Made by a program: the position numbers and the translations under genes. A DNA stretch of 64,000 nt from Salinibacter grassmerensis (GTDB lineage: Bacteria; Bacteroidota; Rhodothermia; Rhodothermales; Salinibacteraceae): contig NZ_CAMTTF010000010.1 of assembly GCF_947077765.1 (NCBI RefSeq), positions 1 through 64,000 on the forward strand, written 5' to 3'. The notes below the pieces were generated by a model. That model searched no databases and was not told the origin of the DNA. It saw only the letters and a program-made list of their open reading frames with translations. Below, piece after piece: positions 1-7,512 of the stretch (the first letter of the stretch is position 1; each line of letters begins with the position of its first letter).

Positions 1-189
1 TGGATCGACGGGCCGAGTGAGGACCTGGAAGACTTCGAGGCCGAAAACATGGACAGCCTCTTCCGCGACGCCGATGGGGACCTGACGTACCTGGCCCTCA
101 GTGACTTTCGGCTCGAGCGCACCATGGAGAATTGGCCTCGCATCAGCTTCAACTCTACGAAGCAGCACACGGCGGAAGAAGATACCTGA
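1..189 (+). CDS. 3' end of an unidentified protein (partial)
   Basis: Frame 1 is open from the window edge to a TGA at 187-189 and gives 62 residues. The fragment is acidic and polar (it begins WIDGPSEDLEDFE and ends QHTAEEDT), and codon use fits the coding genes nearby. The upstream part lies outside the window, so neither start nor fold can be judged. I do not recognise a family. An open frame truncated at a window edge could be chance, but the composition favours a real gene end. Confidence 0.5.
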   Translation, partial: WIDGPSEDLEDFEAENMDSLFRDADGDLTYLALSDFRLERTMENWPRISFNSTKQHTAEEDT

Positions 190-609
190 CGCACATGGGC
201 ACAAATTGTATGTAGAGGAGGACGTGGGAGAGAGCAGGCAAGCTCATTGTCGGCCAGGGTTGGAGCACGTCTAGCATCTACAACTGGCTTCCATCGATCA
301 AGCGGTACAGGCGGCTTACTCGGTCTGGGCGGATCTCCCAGATGCTTCTGCGGAGACTCACCTCAGAGGTCGAGCAACTCCAGCCAGTCCCCGACGCCTT
401 GCTTCGTCCTGGAAGTAGCGAGGACTTTGGCAAGAAGGTGCTTTCTGTCCCATTTCGCCATGGACTTCTATCCCTTAGAGAGATCCTCTGAGACCGAGAG
501 AATCTCGGCGGGTTTTTCCTAACGTTCAGAGCCAGGCGTCCAGCGTCCGTTCTCCCACATGGACACCATCATGGACACCATCCCCTGGGGAACGTCGAGC
601 GGGCCAGCC

Positions 610-770
610 AACTGCTTTGACCCAAGAACTGCTTTTACCCAGAACTGCTTTTACCCAGAACTGCTTTTACCCAGAACTGCTTTTACCCAGAACTGCTTTT
701 GCCCAGAACTGCTTTTGCCCAGAACTGCTTTTGCCCAGAACTGCTTTTGCCCAGAACTGCTTTTGCCCAA
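610..770. repeat. 16-bp tandem array, about 10 units
   Basis: Units begin AACTGCTTTT and recur every 16 bp at 627, 643, 659, 675, 691, 707, 723, 739 and 755. A degenerate 17-bp unit starts at 610. The first four regular units carry TTTTACCCAG and the remaining five carry TTTTGCCCAG, so the array is a block of A-type followed by a block of G-type units. That pattern suggests stepwise duplication. Because 16 is not a multiple of 3, all three frames are open and repetitive, which argues against a protein. Confidence 0.95.
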
Positions 771-1254
771 GAGATATGCGGTTTCGAATCGTACAGAGAG
801 CCTCCCTATCGAGGTTTAGGGAAGAGATTGGGGGGCACCTGTACCCACGGTCAATCTAGAAACAGCCTTGCCTGGGGGCGTGGGGATGATCCTTCGTCTT
901 CTTCAGCATCCTCATTGGTGTTTTCTTGCCCAACCGCTTCTATACGACGAACATTCGCGTCTGATGGACTGGTCGTTCCTGCAGCGCCAACAGGCAGGGG
1001 CGGTCGGGGAAAAGCCCAGGACTCTCGCCCTTGACGAAGCGACTCAAGCGCAAGAAACTCTCCTTCAACCCAGTCCAGCGCGTCGTCCATAGCATGACGG
1101 CTCTTTACGTTAGAAGTATTTTTCCCCAGAAAGTCTTTACGAGAGAACTTTACCCAGAGTTCTTTCCTGACTGTGTCCCCCGGCCTGAGACGGCCTGAAT
1201 CCTTTCCGGGATTTCCCGCGCAAATGGAAAACCATTGTCAGCAGAGGCGATTGG

Positions 1255-1305
1255 CACAGCACTGCGAATTACACGGCACTGCGGTTTGCACGGCACTGCG
1301 GTTCC
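1255..1305. repeat. 17-bp tandem array, 3 units
   Basis: Three units at 1255-1271, 1272-1288 and 1289-1305 share the core CACGGCACTGCGGTT, with drift in the first copy. It ends about 40 bp before the GTG start of the MFS transporter, so it sits in that gene's likely upstream region. Confidence 0.85.
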
Positions 1306-1344
1306 CGCCCTGGTCGCTCCTCTGTCAATAATCTCGTAGCTGAA

Positions 1345-2685
1345 GTGTCCTCTGACGACCCTGTTGTCTCGTCTGCACTCGTAGACCGGAGTCCGGTGTA
1401 CTACGGGTGGGTCGTGCTCTCCGTATCGACGCTGGGCATGGCGGCGACCCTCCCTGGCCAAACGGCAGGTATCTCCTTGTTCATCGACGCATTTATTGAA
1501 GACCTGGGACTGTCCCGATCGGTCGTTTCGTGGCTTTACACGGTTGCGACGGTTCTCGGCTCGCTTGGGCTCCCGCTAGCGGGGCGCTTGGTCGACCGAT
1601 ATGGGCCGCGCCGCATGGCCGTAGCCATTGTTGCGCTGTTTGCGGTAAGCTGCGTAGGAATGAGCCGAGTGTCCAGTTGGATTGGCGTGTTTGTGGGATT
1701 TGTGTGCCTGCGAGGGTTTGGCCAGGGAGCACTCAGCCTTGTCAACAATCATGCAGTGAACCTGTGGTTTGAACGGCAGCGCGGGTTGGCCGTCGGCACC
1801 TTAGGCCTGGGGATGGCTGGGGCCACGGCTCTCTTCCCTCCACTTATGGAAGTGGGGCTTCAGGCTTACGGCTGGCAGACGACGTATCTGATCATGGGGG
1901 GACTGCTGGGGGCAGTCATGCTCCCGATCACCACGCTTTTTTACCGGGACGCGCCGGAGCACTACGGGCTCTCCCCCGATCCGACTAGATACGGCGCTGG
2001 TGAGGAGGTCAAGCCAATCACCAATTCATCAGACTCCGACTCATCGGCCGATAAGACTGTTGGGGGCATTGCTCCAGAGGTGGCATATAGGACCTGGACG
2101 TTCTGGCTCTTCACGGGTGCTGGCGTCTGCACCGCAGGTTTAGGAACGGGCCTTCTTTTTCACCACTTCTCGATTCTTGAAGAGGTAGGCGTGACGCGCG
2201 GCCTCGCTGCTCAATTCTTTGTCCCGCTTGGAGTCGTGACTGGTCTCTTCAACGTGGGCACCGGCTGGCTCATCGACCGCTACCCGCCTCGTCTTCTCCT
2301 TAGCGGACAGTTGCTTCTGTTCGGGGCCATGATGGGACTGTTGCCCGTTGTCGACACGGCCCCCGAGGTGTGGGCATATGGTGGCGTGTTTGGTGTCGCG
2401 CAAGGCATGCAAGGGGCACTTCTTGGTAGCGCCTACGCTCACTACTTCGGACGGGCGTACCATGGCACTATCCGTGGCCTGGCGAACACGATCTTTATTG
2501 GCGGCACGGCAATTGGCCCAGGATTGCTTGCGCTGGGGCCGGACTTCCTCGGTGGCTTTGCGACGGTCCTATGGATTTGCGCACCGATTCCGCTTGGACT
2601 TGCGGCGATGGCGTTAGTCGGATGGGCCGTAGGGTGGGATGCAGAGGTGCTCCCTGCGGAGCCTGTAGGCGAAGCAAAAGTGTAA
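1345..2685 (+). CDS. MFS transporter, OFA (oxalate/formate antiporter)-like
   Basis: A 446-residue, strongly hydrophobic protein with about 12 membrane segments, starting at GTG 1345. The N-terminus (YYGWVVLSVSTLGM) and the signature GRLVDRYGPRRM between TM2 and TM3 match MFS motif A. A charged central loop around residues 205-245 separates two six-helix halves. The YGW opening and overall pattern recall the OFA monocarboxylate group, but the substrate cannot be read from sequence. It stands alone, with tandem repeats upstream and recombinase debris downstream. An alternative is another MFS branch with a different anion substrate. Confidence 0.85.
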   Translation: MSSDDPVVSSALVDRSPVYYGWVVLSVSTLGMAATLPGQTAGISLFIDAFIEDLGLSRSVVSWLYTVATVLGSLGLPLAGRLVDRYGPRRMAVAIVALFAVSCVGMSRVSSWIGVFVGFVCLRGFGQGALSLVNNHAVNLWFERQRGLAVGTLGLGMAGATALFPPLMEVGLQAYGWQTTYLIMGGLLGAVMLPITTLFYRDAPEHYGLSPDPTRYGAGEEVKPITNSSDSDSSADKTVGGIAPEVAYRTWTFWLFTGAGVCTAGLGTGLLFHHFSILEEVGVTRGLAAQFFVPLGVVTGLFNVGTGWLIDRYPPRLLLSGQLLLFGAMMGLLPVVDTAPEVWAYGGVFGVAQGMQGALLGSAYAHYFGRAYHGTIRGLANTIFIGGTAIGPGLLALGPDFLGGFATVLWICAPIPLGLAAMALVGWAVGWDAEVLPAEPVGEAKV

Positions 2686-2688
2686 TGT

Positions 2689-2720
2689 GAATCAGGGGTT
2701 GAGCGCGAGGATCAACATCG
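2689..2720. repeat. 32-bp dispersed repeat, copy 1
   Basis: This segment matches 30603-30634 at 27 of 32 positions (shared core GAATCAGGGGTTGAG). The second copy lies beside transposase debris, so the pair may be ends of a lost insertion element. It begins immediately after the MFS stop codon. Confidence 0.6.
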
Positions 2721-2759
2721 TGGAAAACTAGGGGGCCAAAGTGCCTGGGGCCAAAGCGG

Positions 2760-2972
2760 ATGGCAAACCGATCGTTTTTGTTCGTTTGCTACTACTACTT
2801 CTACTCGGCCCACTCTCTTCGGGTGGGCTTTATCACACAGGCGATTCGGGCCGGGAAGGCCGAATGGAGCGTCAAGGAGCACTCCGGCCACGCCTCTTGG
2901 GAGACGTTCAATCAGTACGTCGAAGAAGCGGGGACCTTTCAGGACAATCCGGCTAAGGACATCGGGTTGTAG
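2760..2972 (+). pseudogene. Tyrosine recombinase C-terminal remnant, copy 1
   Basis: The readable frame ends with FITQAIRAGKAEWSVKEHSG, then HASWETFNQYVEEAG and FQDNPAKDIGL. This resembles the catalytic C-terminus of a phage-type integrase: a GHAS segment is followed by a tyrosine in NQYVEEAG at the place of the nucleophile. The R/H-rich catalytic core and N-terminal domain are missing. The same tail occurs again at 4078-4225, and the two copies bracket a toxin-antitoxin pair. The 5' third (2760-2830) is not clearly part of the integrase. Confidence 0.55.
2762..2792. repeat. 31-bp dispersed repeat, copy 1
   Basis: Matches 13010-13040 at 29 of 31 positions (core CGTTTTTGTTCGTTT). Both copies begin decayed mobile-element sequence. 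It may be part of an old integrase coding frame or an element end. Confidence 0.7.
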
Positions 2973-3039
2973 CTGCTAGCAGAACGCTTCCAACTACAAA
3001 GCCTTTCTCCGTGGAGTAGCCATCATATAGGCGACGTTC

Positions 3040-3540
3040 CTATTGCCCCTTGTCGAGCAGCCATCGGTACAGGTCGGCAGAGGCGCGAAACGTAGTTTCT
3101 CTCAGATCTTGTACCGCTTGAGCAGGGTCGATGAGACCCTTCTGAGCGGCCGCTCCGAGAACACCGATCGTTCCGGTGACGGATACGCCGCGCTTTCTGG
3201 CTACGGTGCGCCCGGCTCGCTCGTCGATGAGAAGAAGACCTGCTTCCTCCCGCACTGCCAGCAAGATGGCCTCGCGCTCACCGAGATCGAGGTCTTGCAG
3301 GTCTCCACCCTGTTCTTTGCCAGAATGTCGACTGTCAGTATCCGATTCAGCTGTTTCCACCTTCATCCAAGAGGGATAAGCAGAAATTCGCTCTTGAACC
3401 ACTTCTGGGGCTCTGGGATGAACCAGTTCTCGGTGGACCGTCTCCGAGATTATAATTTCCCCATACAGCTGGACGACCACCTCCTCCCTTCCGATAAGCA
3501 CCAGATAGCTGATCGGGGAGGTGTCACTTACGACGGTCAC
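3040..3540 (-). CDS. PIN-like toxin, DUF3368 family
   Basis: A 166-residue protein opening with VVSDTSPISYLVLIG. D6 and S8 are the usual DUF3368 start of a PIN nuclease. LGEREAILLA (86-95) and LLIDERAGRTVA (104-115) supply the further acidic residues, and GTIGVLGAA follows. Family knowledge: DUF3368 proteins are predicted RNases forming type II toxin-antitoxin pairs with UPF0175 partners. The UPF0175 gene lies 51 bp upstream on the same strand, which supports that pairing. A polar insert at about 62-82 (AESDTDSRHSGKEQGGD) lengthens the usual loop. The pair is flanked by recombinase remnants, which suggests mobility. Confidence 0.85.
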   Translation of the reverse strand: MTVVSDTSPISYLVLIGREEVVVQLYGEIIISETVHRELVHPRAPEVVQERISAYPSWMKVETAESDTDSRHSGKEQGGDLQDLDLGEREAILLAVREEAGLLLIDERAGRTVARKRGVSVTGTIGVLGAAAQKGLIDPAQAVQDLRETTFRASADLYRWLLDKGQ

Positions 3541-3591
3541 AGGTTGAAGTCTCTATGGCGACGTGGAAAGACTTGACCTCGGTATGTAGAG

Positions 3592-3858
3592 CTACCGATT
3601 CGACGCCTTTAGGGCCGCCTCCAGATCCTGCTCCAGCTCTTCTTCGGAGTAGTCTAAAAGCGCTCCCTGCTCTTTGAGAAACGCCTCCGTTTCCATGCGC
3701 GTCTCGTGGCCAAGGAGTCTCCGCACTTCTCCAAGCGTGAGCGAGTCTTCGCGGTAGGCCTGTGCGACGAGGGATTCGAGCGCACGCCGCGAGAGATCCC
3801 CCCATCGCTCTTGCAGCTTGCGAGCGAGATCTTCAGGAAGGGAGAAGGCCACGTCCAT
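3592..3858 (-). CDS. UPF0175 family antitoxin
   Basis: An 88-residue protein: FSLPEDLARKLQERWGDLSR, then ALESLVAQAYREDSLTLGEV and RRLLGHETRMETEAFLKEQG, ending in an acidic tail. The N-terminal helix pair, the Y-R-x-x-x-L-T-L-G-E-V segment and the final ETEAFLKE helix match UPF0175 proteins, which are predicted antitoxins of DUF3368 PIN toxins. It would be transcribed first, with the toxin 51 bp downstream. Leftward transcription would start in the region around 3860-3950. Confidence 0.85.
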   Translation of the reverse strand: MDVAFSLPEDLARKLQERWGDLSRRALESLVAQAYREDSLTLGEVRRLLGHETRMETEAFLKEQGALLDYSEEELEQDLEAALKASNR

Positions 3859-4364
3859 TGTAAGAGGAGAGACTGATGGATGATTGTCGATATAGTCAGA
3901 ACCGAGAGAAGCCTGCTATGGTTCTCTCAAACCTCTAGCCAGACTGAGCTGCTCCCAATTTCTGTGCCCGGGTGAATGTTAGACCGGTGTCAGGGTGAGA
4001 GTGGAATTCCTCACTTGCATGGCTGCAAATTCCGCCGGTGTTTGGTATTCGAATGAGCTATGGGTACCCTCCTGGCAGGCTTTACCGCGCAGGCGATACG
4101 CGCAGGCAAACCTGAGCGCCGCGTCAAGGAACACCAAGGCCACGCCTCGTGGGAGACGTTCAACCTCTGCGCCCGAGGAGGCGGAGACCTTTCAGGACAA
4201 TCCGGCTGAGGATATCGGGCTCTAATGAGAAGAACTCCACCGGCTTTCTCCTCCCTTCCTCGTCAGGGCAGTGGGCAGGCCGAAAGCTTCTAACTGCTAG
4301 GCTTAATTTTCCTACCGGATATGTTCTTTGATCTCATTCCGGAGCGGAACCATGTGCAGGCGGC
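3859..4364. other. Gap holding the second recombinase remnant
   Basis: About 500 bp. The 3' half (4078-4225) holds the remnant described separately. The remainder shows no gene or clear repeat; it should contain the promoter of the leftward toxin-antitoxin pair. Confidence 0.5.
4078..4225 (+). pseudogene. Tyrosine recombinase C-terminal remnant, copy 2
   Basis: In one frame it reads GFTAQAIRAGKPERRVKEHQ then GHASWETFN. After a frame change it ends EEAETFQDNPAEDIGL and a TAA at 4223-4225. It is clearly homologous to the remnant at 2760-2972 in the same orientation, but carries an additional frameshift near 4170. Both copies lack the main catalytic residues and cannot be functional. Confidence 0.6.
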
Positions 4365-5336
4365 TTATAACACCCAGTTGAAAAGGTAGCCGAGGGCGAC
4401 GATCGAGACACCGACCGTCCCAAAAAAGGTCGCCAAAAGGCGCGTCTGCATCGCCTTTTTCAGCATCATTGCCTCCGGCAGCGACAGGCCTACCACCGCC
4501 ATCATGAACGCCATGGCCGTCCCCAGCGGAATCCCCTTCGCCACCAGCGCCTGCACAACCGGGATGATTCCCGACGCGTTTGCGTACATGGGCACGGCAA
4601 GGACCACCGACAGTGGGACCGCCAACGGGTTGCCCCCTGACAGATACTGTTCAAAGAACCCGGTGGGCACGAATCCGTGGATGCCGGCCCCGATGGCGAG
4701 GCCCGCCAGCACGTAGGGCGCAATGTCGGTCACAATGCCCATCGCCTCTCGCGAGACCGACGGCAGGCGCTCCCACAGCGAACGTGTATCGGACTCCGCC
4801 TCTTCGGTCTTGTTCTCGGCGATCTCCCACACCCAGTCCTCCACGAAGCGCCCCAGGCCCATACGGCCCAGAGCCCATCCCAGTACGGTGCCCAGGACAA
4901 TGCCGCTAGCGGCATAGAGGAGCGTCACCTGCCGCCCAAACAGGCCGATGAAGAGAGCCAGGGCCACCTCGTTCACCAGCGGGGATGTGATCAGGAACGA
5001 GAGCGTTACGCCCAGCGGGATGCCCCCCTGCAGAAACCCGATAAAGAGCGGGATCGACGAGCAGGAGCAGAACGGGGTGACCGCCCCAAAGCCTGAGGCC
5101 ACCAGGTGCTCGCTGCCCCGTAGCCGCCCGGAAGCGATCCACTCCCGCACCCGCTCGACCGGCAGGTACGCATTGATGAGGCCCATCAGGTGCGTCACCG
5201 CAACGAGGAGCAGCCCAATCTTCGCTGTCTCGTAGACAAAGAAGTGGAGGGACTCCCCCCAGTGGGACGACTCGGACAGTCCGACGAGGCCGTAGATGAG
5301 ACCATCGGCGAAAGACTCAAGCATAACGGATCGCAA
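4365..5336 (-). CDS. ArsP/COG0701-type permease
   Basis: A 323-residue membrane protein with about 8-9 hydrophobic segments. TPFCSCSSIPLFIGFLQGG (residues ~88-106) is the hallmark cysteine-rich segment of the COG0701/DUF318 permease family, and a second conserved block (MYANASGIIPVVQAL) lies in the C-terminal half. Known members include ArsP, which exports trivalent organoarsenicals, and other metal permeases. A central polar loop (ENKTEEAESDTRSLWERL) separates two halves. It lies 49 bp downstream of a small thioredoxin gene and shares its strand with arsR1, so it is probably ArsR-regulated. Because an arsM gene lies in the same cluster, export of methylated arsenic is attractive but unproven. 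Confidence 0.85.
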   Translation of the reverse strand: MRSVMLESFADGLIYGLVGLSESSHWGESLHFFVYETAKIGLLLVAVTHLMGLINAYLPVERVREWIASGRLRGSEHLVASGFGAVTPFCSCSSIPLFIGFLQGGIPLGVTLSFLITSPLVNEVALALFIGLFGRQVTLLYAASGIVLGTVLGWALGRMGLGRFVEDWVWEIAENKTEEAESDTRSLWERLPSVSREAMGIVTDIAPYVLAGLAIGAGIHGFVPTGFFEQYLSGGNPLAVPLSVVLAVPMYANASGIIPVVQALVAKGIPLGTAMAFMMAVVGLSLPEAMMLKKAMQTRLLATFFGTVGVSIVALGYLFNWVL

Positions 5337-5385
5337 GGGATCGTCTGGTCAAGCGCAACTTGGGAAGTAGGCTCCGGCGCGGTCC

Positions 5386-5619
5386 TCACGCCGACAGGAG
5401 ATCGGTCAGTTCGTTGACCGACGGGGCCTGCCCGGCCACCTCCACCTCCCCGTCAATGACGAGGGCCGGCATGCTCATCACGTTGTACTGCATGATCTCC
5501 TGCATGTCCTCGATTTTTTCGACGGACGCATCGCTCCCTGCCTGCTCGACCGCCTCGTGGACGCGGCGTTCAAGGGTCTGACAGGAAGCGCATCCGGTGC
5601 CGAGTACTTTGATGTCCAT
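5386..5619 (-). CDS. Small thioredoxin-fold protein (redox-active disulfide type)
   Basis: A 77-residue protein with beta-strand DIKVLGTGC followed by CASC (residues 10-13), a two-cysteine redox pair at the start of a helix. MSMPALVIDGEVEVAGQAPS supplies the cis-Pro segment and closing strands. It matches the minimal thioredoxin_3 family, often found beside COG0701 permeases and ArsR regulators. Possible roles are handing reducing equivalents or a bound metal to the neighbouring permease. It lies between arsR1 and the permease on the same strand, and a 7-bp inverted repeat just upstream (5632-5657) is a candidate operator. Confidence 0.85.
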   Translation of the reverse strand: MDIKVLGTGCASCQTLERRVHEAVEQAGSDASVEKIEDMQEIMQYNVMSMPALVIDGEVEVAGQAPSVNELTDLLSA

Positions 5620-5631
5620 AGTTCTGCGTAG

Positions 5632-5657
5632 ACTATATTGAAAAATATCGATATAGT
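5632..5657. promoter_or_regulatory. Candidate ArsR-type operator upstream of the thioredoxin gene
   Basis: ACTATAT at 5632-5638 and ATATAGT at 5651-5657 form an inverted repeat with a 12-bp spacer, 13 bp upstream of the thioredoxin start. The half site also occurs in the palindrome upstream of arsR1 (6104-6138), suggesting one regulator binds both. Confidence 0.45.
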
Positions 5658-5703
5658 GTGGTAAAAAAGAGAGCAGGTGCTCTCACCTGCGCTTGCAGGG
5701 GCT

Positions 5704-6063
5704 TCAGGCAAGTGCTTCTGCCTCCTCCCCCACGTCGCGAATCGTGCGGAGCCGGTCCATGAGAGCCGCCAGTCCAGTAAATGCCTCCGCGTTCACGCGA
5801 TGGTACACGAAAGTTCCTTCCTGGCGACTCTGGATGAGCCCAGCCTCCCGAAGCACCTTCAGGTGGTGGGAAATCGTTGGCTGGCTGAGATCAAACTCGT
5901 CCTGCAGTTCGCAGACGCAGACTTCCCCTCCTCCGTGGTAGATCAGGTCCACCATGCGAAGACGCACCTCACTCGAAAGCGCCTTAAGGCGCGTGGTGTG
6001 CCGATCGATCTCCGCGTCCGGAAGGATCTCGTGCGGCGTTCCCCCGCAGTGACACTGGGCCAT
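5704..6063 (-). CDS. ArsR-family repressor 1
   Basis: A winged-helix protein of 119 residues if started at the ATG 6061-6063 (MAQCHCGG); an upstream ATG at 6090 would add nine residues. The recognition helix is DLSQPTISHHLKVLREAGLI. It is preceded by GEVCVCELQDEF, the CxC metal-sensing segment typical of ArsR/SmtB repressors. The N-terminal CHC is an extra possible ligand. The gene stands upstream of the thioredoxin and ArsP-like permease on the same strand and probably represses both itself and them. A near-palindrome lies about 40 bp upstream (6104-6138). Confidence 0.9.
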   Translation of the reverse strand: MAQCHCGGTPHEILPDAEIDRHTTRLKALSSEVRLRMVDLIYHGGGEVCVCELQDEFDLSQPTISHHLKVLREAGLIQSRQEGTFVYHRVNAEAFTGLAALMDRLRTIRDVGEEAEALA

Positions 6064-6103
6064 GGGACGAATCCGTTGGAATGAAGGCAACTTGGTGTAA
6101 TTT

Positions 6104-6138
6104 CGATACTATATAGACAACCGTCTATACAGTATTCG
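6104..6138. promoter_or_regulatory. Palindromic operator candidate of arsR1
   Basis: ATACTATATAGAC (6106-6118) and the inverted arm GTCTATACAGTAT (6123-6135) match at 12 of 13 positions around a 4-bp centre. This size and AT-rich symmetry are typical of ArsR/SmtB operators. It lies just upstream of arsR1. Confidence 0.6.
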
Positions 6139-6204
6139 TCCCCTCAATGGATATTCACCTCTCCTGTCCGGGAACCGGTCGCGTCCGGTCAATGCCCTCA
6201 CCCT

Positions 6205-6235
6205 TTTGATCGTTTATCGTCGATAGACGATCAAA
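6205..6235. promoter_or_regulatory. 31-bp near-perfect palindrome, orphan ArsR2-type operator
   Basis: Arms at 6205-6219 and 6221-6235 match at 14 of 15 positions around a single base. It shares CGTTTATCGTCGAT with the site upstream of arsM-arsD (11808-11821). No intact gene starts beside it: the short frame at 6245 ends after 9 codons and the dinB-like pseudogene points the other way. It may be a leftover promoter or an extra repressor site. Confidence 0.6.
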
Positions 6236-6389
6236 TTCACAGGAATGGACCATGTAGTGATCCCGGCTTCGTGACCGTTTGACATTCCGGCTCCGGCCAT
6301 TACGCGTCGCTGTCGGTCCCGAACGGCTCGGGTATCCAGTGGATCACTCGCCCTAGATCCAGCGAGGGGCTCGGTTCTTCATGACGGAA

Positions 6390-6887
6390 TCAGGTATCGC
6401 CGTACTCTCGCGTCAGTTGGGCCTGCCCGGCGTGGTAGGCCGTGTGCGTGAGGATGCGGGCGAGCGCCTCCTGCAGAGGGAGCGTGCCGAAATCGGCCGT
6501 CACTTCGCGGGTCCACGCCGCCTCGTCTTGCCCCGCAATGGCCTCGCCCAGCTCGCGGCCGCTGCGATCAAGAAGCGCCCGCAGGTCGTCGGCCGACCCA
6601 AAGTCCTAGCGCCGGCCTGCGTTGGGGCCGATCGTGTAGGCTTTCACGTCGAGGAAGCGTCCGAAGACGTTCTTGGCGAAGAGCAGCTCCACCTCCCCGA
6701 CGTGCCGGAGAAGCCACGCGAGCGTGTTGGCCTACGGATGCAGGCGACCCGGCAGGTCGTCATCGGTTACCTCGTCGAGCCACCCCGTCAGGCGCGTGCG
6801 ACCCTGCTCGAAAAGGGCCACGTACCGGTCGGTTACGGATTGAGACACGGAGACAAACGCATTGGTGAGTAAATCGATTAGCAGCAC
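6390..6887 (-). pseudogene. DinB-family protein with two in-frame amber codons
   Basis: From a possible GTG (6885-6887) the frame reads LLIDLLTNAFVSVSQSVTDR and continues as a DinB-like four-helix protein to a TGA at 6390-6392. It is interrupted by TAG at 6732-6734 and again at 6606-6608. Between and after the stops the sequence remains family-like (TLAWLLRHVGEVELLF; ILTHTAYHAGQAQLTREYG with the metal-binding His pair). No frameshift is needed. DinB/YfiT-like proteins are metal-dependent thiol transferases or related enzymes. The start overlaps the end of the upstream FmdB-type gene. The simplest reading is a recently inactivated last gene of the ars operon. Confidence 0.75.
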
Positions 6888-7090
6888 CCGCTCCCCGGTG
6901 TACAGCACCCGCCTTTCCGTGCAGGGTCGGAACTCCCTGTTGAAATCACCACGGAGCCGAGGCGGCGCGTCGTCTCCGAGGAGCCGCACTCGGGACAATC
7001 TGCACCCAGTCCCTCCTCATATTCGGCAACGGACGCTTCGAGGGCGAAGTCATGCTCGCAGTCCGTACAGCGGTATTCGTAGGTCGGCAT
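6878..7090 (-). CDS. FmdB-type zinc-ribbon protein
   Basis: A 70-residue protein beginning MPTYEYRCTDCEHDFALE, with a second CPECGS at 40-45, giving the CxxC...CxxC zinc ribbon of the FmdB family. It ends in a cysteine-rich tail GGCCTPGSGCC, which could bind thiophilic metalloids. The ATG at 7088-7090 is chosen because family members start MPxYEYRC; an upstream ATG at 7120 would add unrelated residues. It lies downstream of the CC-motif protein and acr3 on the same strand, so it is probably the distal part of the arsenic operon. Function in the cluster is inferred from context only. Confidence 0.8.
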   Translation of the reverse strand: MPTYEYRCTDCEHDFALEASVAEYEEGLGADCPECGSSETTRRLGSVVISTGSSDPARKGGCCTPGSGCC

Positions 7091-7177
7091 GGAAGAAAAA
7101 GATGTTTTTGAGCGAAGCACGTGGGGGAGTAAAAACTCGTTCGTTCCTCGCGTCCGGGCTTATCGGTCGCCAACGGG

Positions 7178-7489
7178 TCACATCCGCGAGGCCGCCTTGA
7201 CGTAGAGCGACTGCCAGATCCACAACTGGTCCAGGCCGACTCGGATCGGCTCGCCGTCGAGGGAGGCGAAGCTGCGGTGCACGTACACTGTGACTCCGTC
7301 CTGCTCCGTCTGTACGTACGGCTCGGGATCGCCCGGCGGCTCGGTGCTTACCGTCGCCCGGTCGACCCGCCCGCCGCAGCACCCGTGCTGGGGGCGGGTG
7401 CGAATGGTGAGCACGCCGCCTTTCTCACAGGTATGGGTCGCCGCCTCGTCGTCGATGGTGAGGTCCAGTTGGATGTCCTTAGACGGCAT
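7178..7489 (-). CDS. CC/Se-motif family small protein in the ars operon
   Basis: A 103-residue protein with GGVLTIRTRPQHGCCGG (vicinal Cys37-Cys38) and VTVYVHRSFAS further on. The pattern resembles the CC/Se motif (seleno)protein family as I recall it, small proteins with a CC or C-selenocysteine pair. A lone C21 precedes. It follows acr3 by 23 bp on the same strand and precedes the FmdB-type gene. A role in binding or moving As(III) through the vicinal thiols is plausible but inferred. A generic HesB-like fold is an alternative. Confidence 0.6.
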   Translation of the reverse strand: MPSKDIQLDLTIDDEAATHTCEKGGVLTIRTRPQHGCCGGRVDRATVSTEPPGDPEPYVQTEQDGVTVYVHRSFASLDGEPIRVGLDQLWIWQSLYVKAASRM

Positions 7490-7512
7490 AGCAGAAAAGG
7501 GGATCGGTGCAG

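Larger units (their letters stand above)
190..1344. other. Non-coding gap with two tandem arrays
   Basis: About 1.15 kb without a convincing gene. It holds a 16-bp array (610-770) and a 17-bp array (1255-1305), described separately. Open frames across the first array only read the repeat in different phases. Nothing else was recognised. Confidence 0.6.

Noticed and set aside
610-770. Possible CRISPR array
   Set aside because: Units are contiguous with no spacers between them and no cas gene is present.
559-1034. Three overlapping forward frames over the 16-bp array, each encoding repeated ELLLPRTAFAQNCF-like peptides
   Set aside because: All three phases are open because the unit is 16 bp; the peptides are a by-product of the repeat and no start signal or conservation supports them.
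2809-2828. Terminator-like hairpin GCCCAC...GTGGGC followed by TTT
   Set aside because: It falls inside the readable integrase frame and the stem is only 6 bp; likely coincidence.
7178-7489. Selenocysteine in the CC-motif protein
   Set aside because: Both positions are encoded by ordinary cysteine codons, so no UGA recoding is needed.
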